From Polyangiaceae bacterium (GTDB lineage Bacteria > Myxococcota_A > Polyangia > Polyangiales > Polyangiaceae), in assembly GCA_015075635.1 (NCBI GenBank), contig JABTUA010000003.1, forward strand, positions 310,001-374,000: 64,000 nt of DNA, written 5' to 3'. A model generated the notes under the pieces. That model had not been told where the DNA came from, did no database searches, and worked only from the letters and a program-made list of their open reading frames with translations. Both the position numbers and the translations under genes were made by a program. Below, piece by piece: positions 1-7,971 of this stretch. Each line of letters begins with the position of its first letter. Within the stretch, counting starts at the first letter, position 1.

Positions 1-1107
1 GTGCTCGCGCCCCTGGCGCAGGCCGAGCCCTTGCCAAAGGCGGCCTACACGGACCCTCGGATCTTCGAGCTGGAGCGAGCTCGACTCTTCGAGCGGACCT
101 GGCTCGCCGTGGGTCGCAGTGAGGAGGTGGAGGCACCCGGCTCCTTCGTGCTCGCGCCCGTCACGGCCGAGGGCGTGCTCGTCGTGAGAGGCGCCGACCT
201 CCGCCTCTACGCGCACTTCAACGTGTGTCGCCATCGCGGAGCGCTCCTGTGTCGAGAGCGAGCCGGGCGCGCCGAGGCGTTCGTGTGTCCGTATCACGCC
301 TGGCGCTACGAGCAGAGCGGGCGCCTGTCCGCCGCGCCGGGCACCGACGGGCTGAGCCACTTTCGGCTGTCGGATCACGGTCTCTCGCCCGTGCGCGTGG
401 CGGAGTGGAAGGGTTTCGTGTTCGTCAACCTGGACGCCGAGGCGGCTCCGCTCGCCGACGCGCTCGCGCCGGTCCCGGCCCACCTCGAGCGCCTGCACCT
501 GGGCCAGCTCCGCCTGGGCCGGCGCGTGGAGCACGAGGTCGCCGCGAACTGGAAGCTCTTGATCGAGAACTTCCAGGAGTCGCACCACTTCCGGACCGTG
601 CACCGCGCGCTCGAGCGCTGGACGCCCTTCGAGCGCTCGTCGAGCTTCATCGCCGACGGCGCCTGGCTCGGCGGCACGATGGAGCTCGTGGACGAGGCCG
701 AGACCGTGTCGCTGGACGGGCAACGGCACGGCCGCCCGCTGCTCGGCGGTACGAGCGAGCTCGATCGGCGCCGCGTCTACGACTATTTCTGCTGGCCGAA
801 CCTCTTGTTGAGCGCGCAGCCCGACTACCTCTTGAGCTATCGCGTCTGGCCGCTAGGACCCGCACGGAGCCGCGTGACCGCCGACATCCTGTTTCACCCC
901 GCCGCGGTCGTCGAAGGCTTCGAGCCCAGCGACGTCTACGAGTTCTGGGACGTCACCAACCGTGAGGACCGAGAGATCTGCGAGAGCCAGCAGATCGGCG
1001 TCGCGTCCCGGGGCTACGGCCGGGGTCGCTACGCGACCAGTGAGGACGGCACCCACGCCTTCGACGGGCGCATCGCCCGCTTCTACTTGGAGCAGATGGA
1101 GAGATGA
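1..1107 (+). CDS. Rieske aromatic-ring-hydroxylating-type oxygenase, alpha subunit
   Basis: Iron-sulfur/non-heme iron oxygenase of the Rieske ring-hydroxylating family (368 aa), which would oxidise an unknown substrate using electrons from a separate reductase not seen here. The Rieske [2Fe-2S] ligands are visible as CRH (residues 76-78) and CPYH (96-99), and the mononuclear iron site as E193-x2-H196-x4-H201 in the NWKLLIENFQESHHF region. The GTG at base 1 gives a normal family N-terminus, but the window begins there, so an upstream start cannot be excluded. It overlaps the next gene by ATGA at 1104-1107, so the two are almost surely co-translated. Family sure; substrate unknown (choline/betaine- or aromatic-type members look alike at this level). 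Confidence 0.9.
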   Translation: MLAPLAQAEPLPKAAYTDPRIFELERARLFERTWLAVGRSEEVEAPGSFVLAPVTAEGVLVVRGADLRLYAHFNVCRHRGALLCRERAGRAEAFVCPYHAWRYEQSGRLSAAPGTDGLSHFRLSDHGLSPVRVAEWKGFVFVNLDAEAAPLADALAPVPAHLERLHLGQLRLGRRVEHEVAANWKLLIENFQESHHFRTVHRALERWTPFERSSSFIADGAWLGGTMELVDEAETVSLDGQRHGRPLLGGTSELDRRRVYDYFCWPNLLLSAQPDYLLSYRVWPLGPARSRVTADILFHPAAVVEGFEPSDVYEFWDVTNREDREICESQQIGVASRGYGRGRYATSEDGTHAFDGRIARFYLEQMER

Positions 1108-1925
1108 GCCAGCTCTGGGGCATCCTGGGCAAGCCGTACCTCGACCTCGAGCCGCACGTGGATCTCGAGCTGCTCGGCGAGCTCGACGACGAGATCTGCG
1201 CGGGCCTGGCCGAGGTCGAGGTCGGCTACACCGGCGGCAGCCTGAAGTGGATGGGCGTCGCCGCCCCCTGGGTGCTCGACGACCCGTACGAAGATCTGGG
1301 CTGGGTCATCGAGCGCATGACCCGCGAGGAGCGGGAGAAGCTCGTCTCTCTCGCCGACGACCCCGGCGTCTTCGAGCCGGAGCGGCTGATGGAGTATCGC
1401 TTCGGGGACGAGACGGAGCACCCGCTGTCCCAAAAGCAGGTGCGCTGGCTGGAGTACAAGTTTGGCGTCTACTTCCCCTGGAAGGTCGTCTACCACCTGC
1501 TCGAGAACTTCCGCTGGGAAGACAACCAGAGCGGGCGCGGCAAAGAGTGGGATCCACAGGCCCTGCGCTTCTTCCCCAAGACGGTGGCCTTCGTGAAGTC
1601 GCTGCCGTTCACCGAGATCGGGCGCTGCCTGATCTTCGGCCTCTTGCCCAACGACCACGCCACCGTGCACCGCGACAGCGAGCCCGGGCAGAGCGTCGCC
1701 GTCGCGCAGTGCGTGAACATCTGCCCCCGCGGCGACAAGCGCTTCTTCCTGATCGACCCCGAAGGGGAGTCCCAACACTTCGTGGGCTCGCGCGTCTACT
1801 GGTTCAACGACATGGACTACCACGGTGTCGAGGCGGATCCGTGGTTCCGATACTCCATCCGCGTGGACGGCAAGCTCGACCCTGCGTTCGTGAAGCAGGT
1901 GAGCCGCGAGGCGCGGCTCGGGTAG
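1104..1925 (+). CDS. putative Fe(II)/2-oxoglutarate-type oxygenase, copy 1
   Basis: A 273-aa cytoplasmic protein with the spacing of a 2OG-Fe(II) double-stranded beta-helix enzyme: HRD (residues 189-191) as HxD, a distal H240 in NDMDYHGVE, and an arginine in FRYSIRVDG that would bind 2-oxoglutarate. The family name is inferred from these motifs only. It is clearly paralogous to the protein at 11322-12146: shared blocks include DLEPH near the N-terminus, VYFPWKV, FFP-TVAFVK-LPF-IGRC and the C-terminal HGVE...FRYSIRVDG. Start ATG overlaps the stop of the Rieske gene (ATGA), so the two enzymes are produced together and probably act on one substrate or in consecutive steps. No signal peptide. Confidence 0.7.
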   Translation: MSQLWGILGKPYLDLEPHVDLELLGELDDEICAGLAEVEVGYTGGSLKWMGVAAPWVLDDPYEDLGWVIERMTREEREKLVSLADDPGVFEPERLMEYRFGDETEHPLSQKQVRWLEYKFGVYFPWKVVYHLLENFRWEDNQSGRGKEWDPQALRFFPKTVAFVKSLPFTEIGRCLIFGLLPNDHATVHRDSEPGQSVAVAQCVNICPRGDKRFFLIDPEGESQHFVGSRVYWFNDMDYHGVEADPWFRYSIRVDGKLDPAFVKQVSREARLG

Positions 1926-2009
1926 ACGCCGGCGGCCGGCGTGGCGCTCCAGTCACAGTGTGACCGGGAGATCAGCGCCATCCACTGCGCCGCGGCACCG
2001 TACGGTGAC

Positions 2010-2702
2010 TTGGCTCGAGGCACGCGCTTTGCTTTCCCTGGCGGAGTACTGGCGTCCGTCCTTCTGCTCCAGCTGGCGACCTCCGCCGCGCAACCGCCGC
2101 CCGGGTGGTACGACGACGAGCCCAAGGACCGAGCCTCACCCGAGCCACGGCGCTCTCGGGAGGAAGCGGTCGCACACGGGTTCCTGCTCAGGGCAGGCGC
2201 CGGTGTCGGGTCTCTCCAGCCAAGTGAGCACGCCGAGCTCCTGGCCAAGGACGGCTACGATCTCGACACTCGGGCGGAGCTGACGCTCGCAGCCTCCGCG
2301 GTCGTGGCGGGGCGCGTCGCGATTGGTGCCTACGCGGGCGTGGGCACCGGGGGCACCGCTCCCTCGTCGGACGCGCCGACCCTGACCCAGACGGTGGCGC
2401 GCACGGGCGGCGAGCTCTCGCTCGTTCTCCAGCCCAGCGCCGGGTCGCTCCTGCTCTTCGGTCCGCAGGTCGGCGTGCTCCAGGGGACTCTTTCGGTCCA
2501 CGGCGCGGGAGAGAGCCAGACGGTGCTCGAATACGGCGGCATGCTCGGCGCCTACTTTCGCGTCAACGTCGGCCGCCCCGTCTGGTATCTCGGCGCCACG
2601 CTCGCGTACACGCTGGCGCCGGCGGAGCCGCCGGGCGCGGTCGGGCGCGACTACGACTACGGGGCCTTCCACATCGAGCTCACGGCGGTGCTCGGTGGCT
2701 GA
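2010..2702 (+). CDS. exported protein, probable outer-membrane beta-barrel
   Basis: I chose the TTG at 2010 because it gives a proper signal peptide (Arg-containing N-region, VLASVLLLQLA core, AxA-type end at TSAAQ). The longer GTG start at 1941 puts about 23 non-signal-like residues in front. After a charged, proline-rich stretch the protein alternates hydrophobic and polar residues with many Gly and aromatic residues (GAYAGVGTG, LLLFGPQVGVLQG, VWYLGATLAYTLA), as in small beta-barrel or surface-antigen-like outer-membrane proteins. No enzymatic motif. It overlaps the following lipoprotein gene by 8 bp, so the pair is likely one transcription unit. Product otherwise unrecognised. Confidence 0.55.
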   Translation: MARGTRFAFPGGVLASVLLLQLATSAAQPPPGWYDDEPKDRASPEPRRSREEAVAHGFLLRAGAGVGSLQPSEHAELLAKDGYDLDTRAELTLAASAVVAGRVAIGAYAGVGTGGTAPSSDAPTLTQTVARTGGELSLVLQPSAGSLLLFGPQVGVLQGTLSVHGAGESQTVLEYGGMLGAYFRVNVGRPVWYLGATLAYTLAPAEPPGAVGRDYDYGAFHIELTAVLGG

Positions 2703-3228
2703 GCGACGGCGTCGAGGCATCGTCGTGCTGGCGCTGCTCGGGTGCAGCGCCTGCTTCGACTTCACCGATCCCGCTCCGGGTGACCCGCGCCTCCTGGATC
2801 GCGTTTGCAGCCTGCCCGAGGACTGCACCACCAGCGGCAGCGCCGAGCGGACGACGGGTATCACCGCCGACAGCGTCGGCTTTCGGCTCGGCCCCGGCGG
2901 CGGCAGCGTCACGATCACACTGGTCTCCACCAGCGGCTCCGGGGCGCGCGAGCTCGAGGTGCTCGCGTCAGGAGCGGGGACGCTGCGCGTCACCTCGGCC
3001 GCGCTCGGAGTGTCCGAGGTCTTCGACCTGCGCGCGGACTACGACTGGTACCGGGTGGCGGGCGACCCAGGCTCCTCCAGTAACGTCGTCATCGATCTCG
3101 GCGTCGAGGGCGATTCGCGCGCCGAGGTCGCCGACTTGCGCGCGCAAGGTCTCGACCACTCCGGCTGTTCGGTCGCGGCACCCGGCAGCCCGGGACGCGC
3201 TCGCCCACGCCTGCGCGCGCTGCCGTAG
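2695..3228 (+). CDS. hypothetical lipoprotein
   Basis: A 177-aa protein starting at GTG 2695, inside the end of the preceding exported-protein gene. The N-terminus is a textbook type II signal: MAERRRR, a short hydrophobic core, then LLGC with the lipidated Cys at 17. The rest has no recognised motif: a Cys pair near residues 38-44, a beta-rich middle (SVTITLVST, VLASGAGTLRVTS) and a basic Pro/Arg-rich tail. Overlap with the upstream beta-barrel candidate suggests the two are made together at the envelope. Function unknown. Confidence 0.6.
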   Translation: MAERRRRGIVVLALLGCSACFDFTDPAPGDPRLLDRVCSLPEDCTTSGSAERTTGITADSVGFRLGPGGGSVTITLVSTSGSGARELEVLASGAGTLRVTSAALGVSEVFDLRADYDWYRVAGDPGSSSNVVIDLGVEGDSRAEVADLRAQGLDHSGCSVAAPGSPGRARPRLRALP

Positions 3229-3288
3229 CTCTGTGCTCGACGAAGCTCGACACCCGTCCGCGGCCAGCTCGGCGTGCGCTCCGGAGCC

Positions 3289-3957
3289 CTATCGCTCGGC
3301 GCTGGCAGCGAGCGCTCGCACCTCGTGCATCAGCTCGGACAGCTTGGCCCCGTCGAGCGTCGAACGGATGTTCTCGTTGGTCCAGTACAGGCGCGTCACG
3401 CGTCCGCGGGACTCGGTCCCGTCGCTGTTCGTGTGGGACTCCACGCTCGAGTGGACTTCGGGCAGCCTCAGGCGATTCAGAGTGAAGCTCGCGTACGTGA
3501 TCGGACCCCAAGCTTGCCAGACGCGAATCGTCTTCTGCTCGACGTCGACGTCGAAACCCGCTCGGAAGGTGGGCGCCAGCGGCAATACGCCGAAGATCAC
3601 CAGCATCGCCCAGGGGAAGCCCTTTCCTTCGCCGACCATCTCGCTTCCGACGACCGCGACCAGGGCGGCCGAGATCGCGGCCATGATGCCGACCCAGAGG
3701 AGCTCGATGGGCCGCACGACGTAGCGCACGGATCCGTTGGGCTGGAGCTTGCCGAAGCGAAGCTCCGGCGGTGCGGGTGGTTCGGACGCCGGCTTCGACC
3801 GACCCGAGGCAGCACGCTCCTTCTTCTGCCGCTTCTTCTTCGCGTTCGGAGCGTTCTCGGACTCGGCGCGCAGCCGGGCGAGCTCCGTCTCCTTCTCGGC
3901 CAGCTCGCCCTCCAAGTAGTCGACGCGATGCCGCAGTGCCTCCTTGGAGTCTCGCAT
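3289..3957 (-). CDS. membrane protein with N-terminal coiled coil
   Basis: A 222-aa protein from ATG 3957. Residues 1-35 form a heptad-like, Glu/Leu-rich coiled coil, followed by a Lys/Arg-rich patch (about 38-53) and a Pro linker. Two hydrophobic segments follow, about residues 85-105 (IELLWVGIMAAISAALVAVV) and 113-130. The C-terminal part (FDVDVEQKTIRVWQAWGPI...) resembles the PH-like beta fold found in many small bacterial membrane proteins, and ends in a helix. No catalytic motif. It faces the lipoprotein at 2695-3228 convergently and follows 3988-5067 on the same strand, but a 30-bp gap leaves co-transcription uncertain. Confidence 0.7.
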   Translation of the reverse strand: MRDSKEALRHRVDYLEGELAEKETELARLRAESENAPNAKKKRQKKERAASGRSKPASEPPAPPELRFGKLQPNGSVRYVVRPIELLWVGIMAAISAALVAVVGSEMVGEGKGFPWAMLVIFGVLPLAPTFRAGFDVDVEQKTIRVWQAWGPITYASFTLNRLRLPEVHSSVESHTNSDGTESRGRVTRLYWTNENIRSTLDGAKLSELMHEVRALAASAER

Positions 3958-3987
3958 GCCGTCAGCCTACCAAAGGAAGCACCGAGA

Positions 3988-5067
3988 TCACGGCGCCATC
4001 GGGCCGATGTACGACTTCGCGGCCACGACGTTGTCGTAGTACTTCTTGGTCTCGTTGGGGCTGGCGTGGGCGTGGAACGACAGGTTGAAGCGATCGAGCT
4101 TCAGGCTGTCGATGTCGCGAAAACGCAGGTTGCCGAAATTTGCGATCTGCTTGCCGTCCAGCCAGAGCGTGATGCGGCCGTCGCGCTGTCCCGGCGTGTT
4201 CGCCTTCACCATGAGCTCGTAGCAGTACCACTTGTCGAGCTCCGGCGTGACCTCGGGCTGCGGGACGAAGTCGGCCCCGAAGTCGAAGGGGAGGCTGGTG
4301 TTCGGCATGACCAAACCCGACGGGAAGAAGTGGTCGCCGTAGTTGTCGCGCTGCTCCGGGTGGTAGACGTACACGTTCATCTGCCCCGGGGTCTTCGTCG
4401 AGGCTTCCCCGCGCCAGTGCTCGAACTCGACCAGGAACTTGTTCTTGCCGTCGGCGGGCACGCCCGGCGTGGCCTGGTTGCCGTTGTAGTAGTGGGCCGA
4501 CATGCCGCCGCCGTTGTGGCTCGAGCCCACGATGTCGTTGTTCGGACCGAACTTGGAGTACCAGCGCAGGTACATCGCATCGAGCTCGGTGGTGAGCACC
4601 TTCTGGACCGCGTTGCTCAGCTCCTGGGTTCCCTTCGGGATCGTGAACTCCAGGGACTGCTTGCCCGCGAGCACGTTCCCGGTCTCGGTCGCCATGCGCG
4701 TCTGCGCCGCCTGGAAGGTGTTGTCCCAGCGATCCCAGAGCTTGGAGGCGTCCGCGTAGCTCTCGAAGTCGTCGGCGAAGATGACGTCGGGATCCTTGTC
4801 GATGCCCTGGTCGCCCGGATACTTCTGGGCGATTCCAACCGTCGCGCCGGCGCCGCCCGACGACGTGCCGCCCGACGACGTGCCGCCCGACGACGCGCCG
4901 CCCGACGACACTCCACCGGAAGAAGCCCCACCCGACGACGTCCCCGCCCCGCCGCCGGAGGACGTGCCGCCGCTGCCGGCCTTCGACTCGTCGTCCCCAC
5001 CGCAGCCGGTGCCGACCAGCGTGAGGGCGAGCAGCAGTATCCCCGATTCGATCCCCGATCGCGCCAT
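3988..5067 (-). CDS. lipoprotein with concanavalin-A-like/polysaccharide-lyase-like jelly-roll domain
   Basis: A 359-aa surface lipoprotein. ATG 5067 has a strong ribosome-binding site (AGGAGGAG about 7 nt upstream on the minus strand). The lipobox is VGTGC (Cys22), then a Gly/Ser/Thr linker (about 30-75) built of SSGGT/SSGGA repeats. From about residue 90 the sequence (IFADDFESY, NAVQKVLTTELDAMYLRWYSKF, NVYVYHPEQ, KWYCYELMVKANTPGQRDGRITLWLDGKQI) reads like LamG/concanavalin-A jelly rolls seen in alginate/heparin-lyase-like secreted proteins. Probable polysaccharide binding or cleavage at the cell surface. I see no assured catalytic residues, so binding only is possible. Confidence 0.7.
   Translation of the reverse strand: MARSGIESGILLLALTLVGTGCGGDDESKAGSGGTSSGGGAGTSSGGASSGGVSSGGASSGGTSSGGTSSGGAGATVGIAQKYPGDQGIDKDPDVIFADDFESYADASKLWDRWDNTFQAAQTRMATETGNVLAGKQSLEFTIPKGTQELSNAVQKVLTTELDAMYLRWYSKFGPNNDIVGSSHNGGGMSAHYYNGNQATPGVPADGKNKFLVEFEHWRGEASTKTPGQMNVYVYHPEQRDNYGDHFFPSGLVMPNTSLPFDFGADFVPQPEVTPELDKWYCYELMVKANTPGQRDGRITLWLDGKQIANFGNLRFRDIDSLKLDRFNLSFHAHASPNETKKYYDNVVAAKSYIGPMAP
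4852..4911. repeat. 15-bp tandem repeat in lipoprotein linker
   Basis: Four head-to-tail copies of a 15-base unit (gccgcccgacgacgt on the + strand). The first two are identical, the third and fourth differ only in the last bases, and a degenerate fifth follows to 4926. It encodes SSGGT/SSGGA units of the linker of the lipoprotein at 3988-5067. In-frame unit length means copy-number change would lengthen or shorten the linker without breaking the gene. Confidence 0.75.
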
Positions 5068-5263
5068 CCGAGACTCCTCCTCACGAGAGTATCACTCGCA
5101 ATGAGCGCTCGAGCTAGAAGAACGTGCCCTTGCGCACCTGAAGCGACATGTCCTTCACGCCGGTCACGTCTTCGCGCGGCGTCCCTTGGACCTACCCCCC
5201 GCGGCGCGCCGCTGGTCATGATACGGGTCGACGGGCTAGAAGACCGAGCCGAGGGACGCGGGC

Positions 5264-5980
5264 ATGAGCCAGTTGATCACGTACAAGATCGTCAGCGACG
5301 AGAAGGGCAAGGTGAAGAAGGCAGCCCGGACGGCCTGCAACTTCTGGAACCGCTTCGTCAGCCCCAAGAGCTCGGTCGTCATTCGTTTGGGAGTCTTCGA
5401 CGAGGACTCCGACACGATCGCGATGGCCTACGAGCCGCACCGGCGCGCCGGCGTCGTCTACGGTCGGGTGGACTTCAACGCGAAGTACCTGGCCCGGTAC
5501 GATGACCTCGAGATCGCCGGGACCGTCGTCCACGAGATCGGCCACACCCTCGGCTTCGGCTGGGCCAAGTGGATGACGCTCTTCGACGAGGAGACCGGCA
5601 AGTTCAAGCCCAGGTCCACCAAGGCCGTCCCGGCGCTCGAGAGCATGCTGGTCGAGACCGACGGTGACGAGGGCACCGCCCTCGCTCACTGGGACGAAGA
5701 CACCTTCGACAAGGAATTGATGACTGGCTACGAGGACGCGTCGGAGCACGTCCTGCCGGTGACCATCGCGGTGATGAAGCTGCTCGGGCACCGGGTGAAG
5801 AGCACGCTGCCGAAGAAGACGTCGCTCCGGAAGCTGCTCCGGGAGTGCTCGGCCATCACCTTCAAACGCAAGGCCGAGGCCAAGAAGCTCGACCTCGATC
5901 TGTTCCGAGAGACGCCGCTCTTGGAGACGGTGCCTCACCCCAGACCGCGAGGGCGAAGAGGGCGAGGACGACGGAGGTAG
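5264..5980 (+). CDS. leishmanolysin-like (M8-type) zinc metalloprotease
   Basis: A 238-aa protein with a metzincin-like zinc site: HEIGHTLGF (H90-E91-x2-H94) followed by HW (142-143) and ELMTGY (151-156), the arrangement of bacterial leishmanolysin-like proteins where a His after a variable insert provides the third zinc ligand and ELMT contains the Met-turn. After it comes VTIAVMKLLGH, also usual. Unlike many secreted relatives there is no signal peptide from the ATG at 5264, so it is either intracellular or exported another way. The C-terminus is Arg-rich and low complexity. The 196-bp region upstream (5068-5263) holds no clear gene. It converges on the small lipoprotein gene at 5994. Confidence 0.75.
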   Translation: MSQLITYKIVSDEKGKVKKAARTACNFWNRFVSPKSSVVIRLGVFDEDSDTIAMAYEPHRRAGVVYGRVDFNAKYLARYDDLEIAGTVVHEIGHTLGFGWAKWMTLFDEETGKFKPRSTKAVPALESMLVETDGDEGTALAHWDEDTFDKELMTGYEDASEHVLPVTIAVMKLLGHRVKSTLPKKTSLRKLLRECSAITFKRKAEAKKLDLDLFRETPLLETVPHPRPRGRRGRGRRR

Positions 5981-5993
5981 GAGAAGGCCTCCT

Positions 5994-6512
5994 TCACTCC
6001 TCTCCGGCAATAGCGGACAGGTACGCCGTCTGCGCCGCGCGCATCTCCGGCGAGGCGGGCTTCTCGCTGGGGAACCCCACCACCAGGAGGTAAGCGCCCG
6101 TTACCGTGCTCTGCGGGTAGTTGAGCTCGGGTCTCATGGAGACGAGCGCCTCGGTCAGCGCCTTCTCCTCGGCCTTCGCCTTGGCGTGCCCGTCGAAGCG
6201 GAACACGTGGAGCCAGAGCGCCGGGCCCTCGACGCGCAGGTCACGCGCCGCTCGGACCTCGTGTCGCGTCCGGATCTCGGCGTCCACGCCGTGGTCGAGC
6301 GACAGGAGCTCGCGCTTCGGCGCACGCAGGCGGGCGAGCACCCAGCCTTCGATTCCCTCTTCGTCCACGACTGGCCTCCTCTGCTCGGCGCTCGCGATCG
6401 ACGCCGGGGGCGTCGGGCTCGAGCTGCCGGGGCTTCCGGACGGCGCAGGCGTGCGACCACACGCCACCGCGAGCATCGAAAGAACGGCCACCCGCAGAAA
6501 CGCACGCGCCAC
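5994..6512 (-). CDS. hypothetical lipoprotein
   Basis: A 172-aa protein if started at the GTG at 6512. I prefer this to the longer reading frame because it puts a signal peptide (VARAFLRVAVLSMLAVAC, lipid Cys at 18) at the N-terminus. A Pro/Ser linker follows, then a compact domain of about 130 residues with no recognisable motif. Near the C-terminus the sequence YPQSTVTGAYLLVVGF precedes a helical end. Convergent with the leishmanolysin-like gene, 13 bp apart. Function unknown. Confidence 0.6.
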   Translation of the reverse strand: MARAFLRVAVLSMLAVACGRTPAPSGSPGSSSPTPPASIASAEQRRPVVDEEGIEGWVLARLRAPKRELLSLDHGVDAEIRTRHEVRAARDLRVEGPALWLHVFRFDGHAKAKAEEKALTEALVSMRPELNYPQSTVTGAYLLVVGFPSEKPASPEMRAAQTAYLSAIAGEE

Positions 6513-6558
6513 GGAGCGAGAGTACCTGCTCAGCAGCCCGGGAAGGGTCCGTAGACGC

Positions 6559-6738
6559 TCAAGGGCACTTGCAGCTGATTTGCAGCGGTCCCGGTGGCAC
6601 CTGCTCGTCGGGCTGCCCGAGAACGCCGGCGTCGCAGTGCGCGGGGCAGGCTGCCTGCACCAGCCGGTACTCGTAGGAGACCCCCGTGCGACACACGGGC
6701 CCGGGGCGCGGGTTGGGGCAGTCCCAGCCGTCCGCCAC
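6559..6738 (-). CDS. small Cys-rich ORF, possible tail of the upstream lipoprotein
   Basis: A 59-codon frame from GTG 6738 to TGA 6559 that reads like real protein: six Cys (VADGWDCPNP, PVCRTG, AACPAHCDAG, ISCKCP). It lies exactly in frame behind the lipoprotein at 6754-7971, whose UGA at 6754-6756 is the only stop between them. Either it is a small independent gene with a weak start, or the Cys-rich C-terminal domain of that lipoprotein cut off by a recent stop mutation or reached by read-through. No good ribosome-binding site precedes the GTG, which favours the second view. Confidence 0.35.
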   Translation of the reverse strand: MADGWDCPNPRPGPVCRTGVSYEYRLVQAACPAHCDAGVLGQPDEQVPPGPLQISCKCP

Positions 6739-6753
6739 CTCGTGGGATCCAGA

Positions 6754-7971
6754 TCACGGCGCGCAGTCCAGCCGTGCGAGACGCACACGGAAGTCGCCGG
6801 GTGGCGTGGCGGTCCAGGCCACGACCAACCCCTCGCCAGCCGGTGAGCCGAAGAGCGCCGAAGGCCCGAACGAAGGCTCGGAGACGACCACGGTCTCGGC
6901 CCGGAGCCCGAACGACGCGTCGAAGACCGACACCGCGAGGTCGAAGTCCTTGCGCCACGCGATCGCGAGCTGATCGCCGACGGAGCCCAACGCGAAGGAG
7001 GTGATGGCGAGGTTCGGCGGCGAGATCGCGGTGGGGCCCGCCACCACGCCGCCCGTGTCCGCGACTCGCGCGGCGACGATGCGTCCGCCGTCGGCTCCTG
7101 CCGTGCTGTAGACCACGAACGCGCCGTCCGGGTGCGCCGCGACTTGCACGTCCACGATGGCGTCCTCCGAGGTGAGCTTCCCCAGCGAGACCGGCGAGCC
7201 CGTCTCGCGCACTCTCGAGATGGCGACCTCGGTCGGCGCGCCGAGGCAGCTCTTCAGCGTCGAGCGGGAGGCCGCGACCAGCCAGTGATCGCCGAACCCG
7301 ATCGCCGCCGCCCTGGGCGGCTGTCCGGTGGCGCAGCCGAGATCGGTGAGGCCTTTGGCGCTGCCGCTCGGACCCACGAAGGTGGCGCGCAGCACCTGGG
7401 CCGGGGCGTCGAGATCGAAGCTGCCGACCAGGTGGCGCTCGTTCGCGGTCTGGTCGGCGGACACGAACATCGGGTCGATACCCGGGACGGCGATCGGCGG
7501 CTCGCTGCCGCCGCCGGCCTCGGCGTCGATGCCGCGGTAGAGGAGCACGCCGGCGTCCGCTCGCACCGCCGCTGCCCAGCGCTGGCCCTCACTCTGCCCG
7601 ATGGCGTGGCTCGACTGCGTCTGGATGCCCGAGACGTAGATCGGTCCCAGCGTGCCAATCTCCGGCCAGTCGTCCCAGGGCGCGAGCGCGGCGTGCTCCA
7701 GAGCCAGCACGCCGTCCGGGCTCTTGCGCGCGAAGACGGCTGCGACGCGGCGCCCGTCGTCGCTGATGGCCGTGACCCGCAGGGCGTCGTCGAGGGCCGG
7801 GCTCGGCACGCCCTCCGGGGTGATGACCGGCCCGTGCGGCGAGAGGGTCGCGCACGGGGACGTGGGCGCGCCCCCGGCACCGGTTGGCAAGTCGGCGAAG
7901 GTCTCCGCGAGGCCCGAGCGCGAGCCGCAGCCGAGGGCGAGCAGGGCGAGGGCGATTGCCCTTCGCGTCAT
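6754..7971 (-). CDS. lipoprotein, possible beta-propeller-like repeats
   Basis: A 405-aa protein starting at ATG 7971, which overlaps the stop of the cyclase gene (ATGA, 7968-7971), so it belongs to a PPOX-cyclase-lipoprotein operon. Lipobox LALGC (Cys15). The body contains repeated beta-blade-like segments alternating VAAVF/WLVAAS/FVVYSTAG/LAIAW motifs with D-rich turns (RVTAISDDGRRVAAVF, VQVAAHPDGAFVVYST, DQLAIAWRKD, EGLVVAWTATPPGDF), suggesting a propeller or WD/kelch-like sensor on the periplasmic side. This is inference from pattern only. It ends in LDCAP, and a Cys-rich frame continues beyond the stop (6559-6738). Confidence 0.65.
   Translation of the reverse strand: MTRRAIALALLALGCGSRSGLAETFADLPTGAGGAPTSPCATLSPHGPVITPEGVPSPALDDALRVTAISDDGRRVAAVFARKSPDGVLALEHAALAPWDDWPEIGTLGPIYVSGIQTQSSHAIGQSEGQRWAAAVRADAGVLLYRGIDAEAGGGSEPPIAVPGIDPMFVSADQTANERHLVGSFDLDAPAQVLRATFVGPSGSAKGLTDLGCATGQPPRAAAIGFGDHWLVAASRSTLKSCLGAPTEVAISRVRETGSPVSLGKLTSEDAIVDVQVAAHPDGAFVVYSTAGADGGRIVAARVADTGGVVAGPTAISPPNLAITSFALGSVGDQLAIAWRKDFDLAVSVFDASFGLRAETVVVSEPSFGPSALFGSPAGEGLVVAWTATPPGDFRVRLARLDCAP

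Noticed and set aside
5115..5190. Minus-strand end of a protein-like frame (TGVKDMSLQVRKGTFF then stop) in the gap between two genes
   Set aside because: Only about 20 codons until an in-frame stop; could be a remnant of a lost gene but too short to name.
3274..5505. Long plus-strand open frame (743 codons) opposite 3289-5067
   Set aside because: Arg/Val/Leu-rich shadow opposite real genes, as expected at this GC content; the same holds for many other long opposite-strand frames (for example 15538-17355, 29005-30588, 39086-41728).
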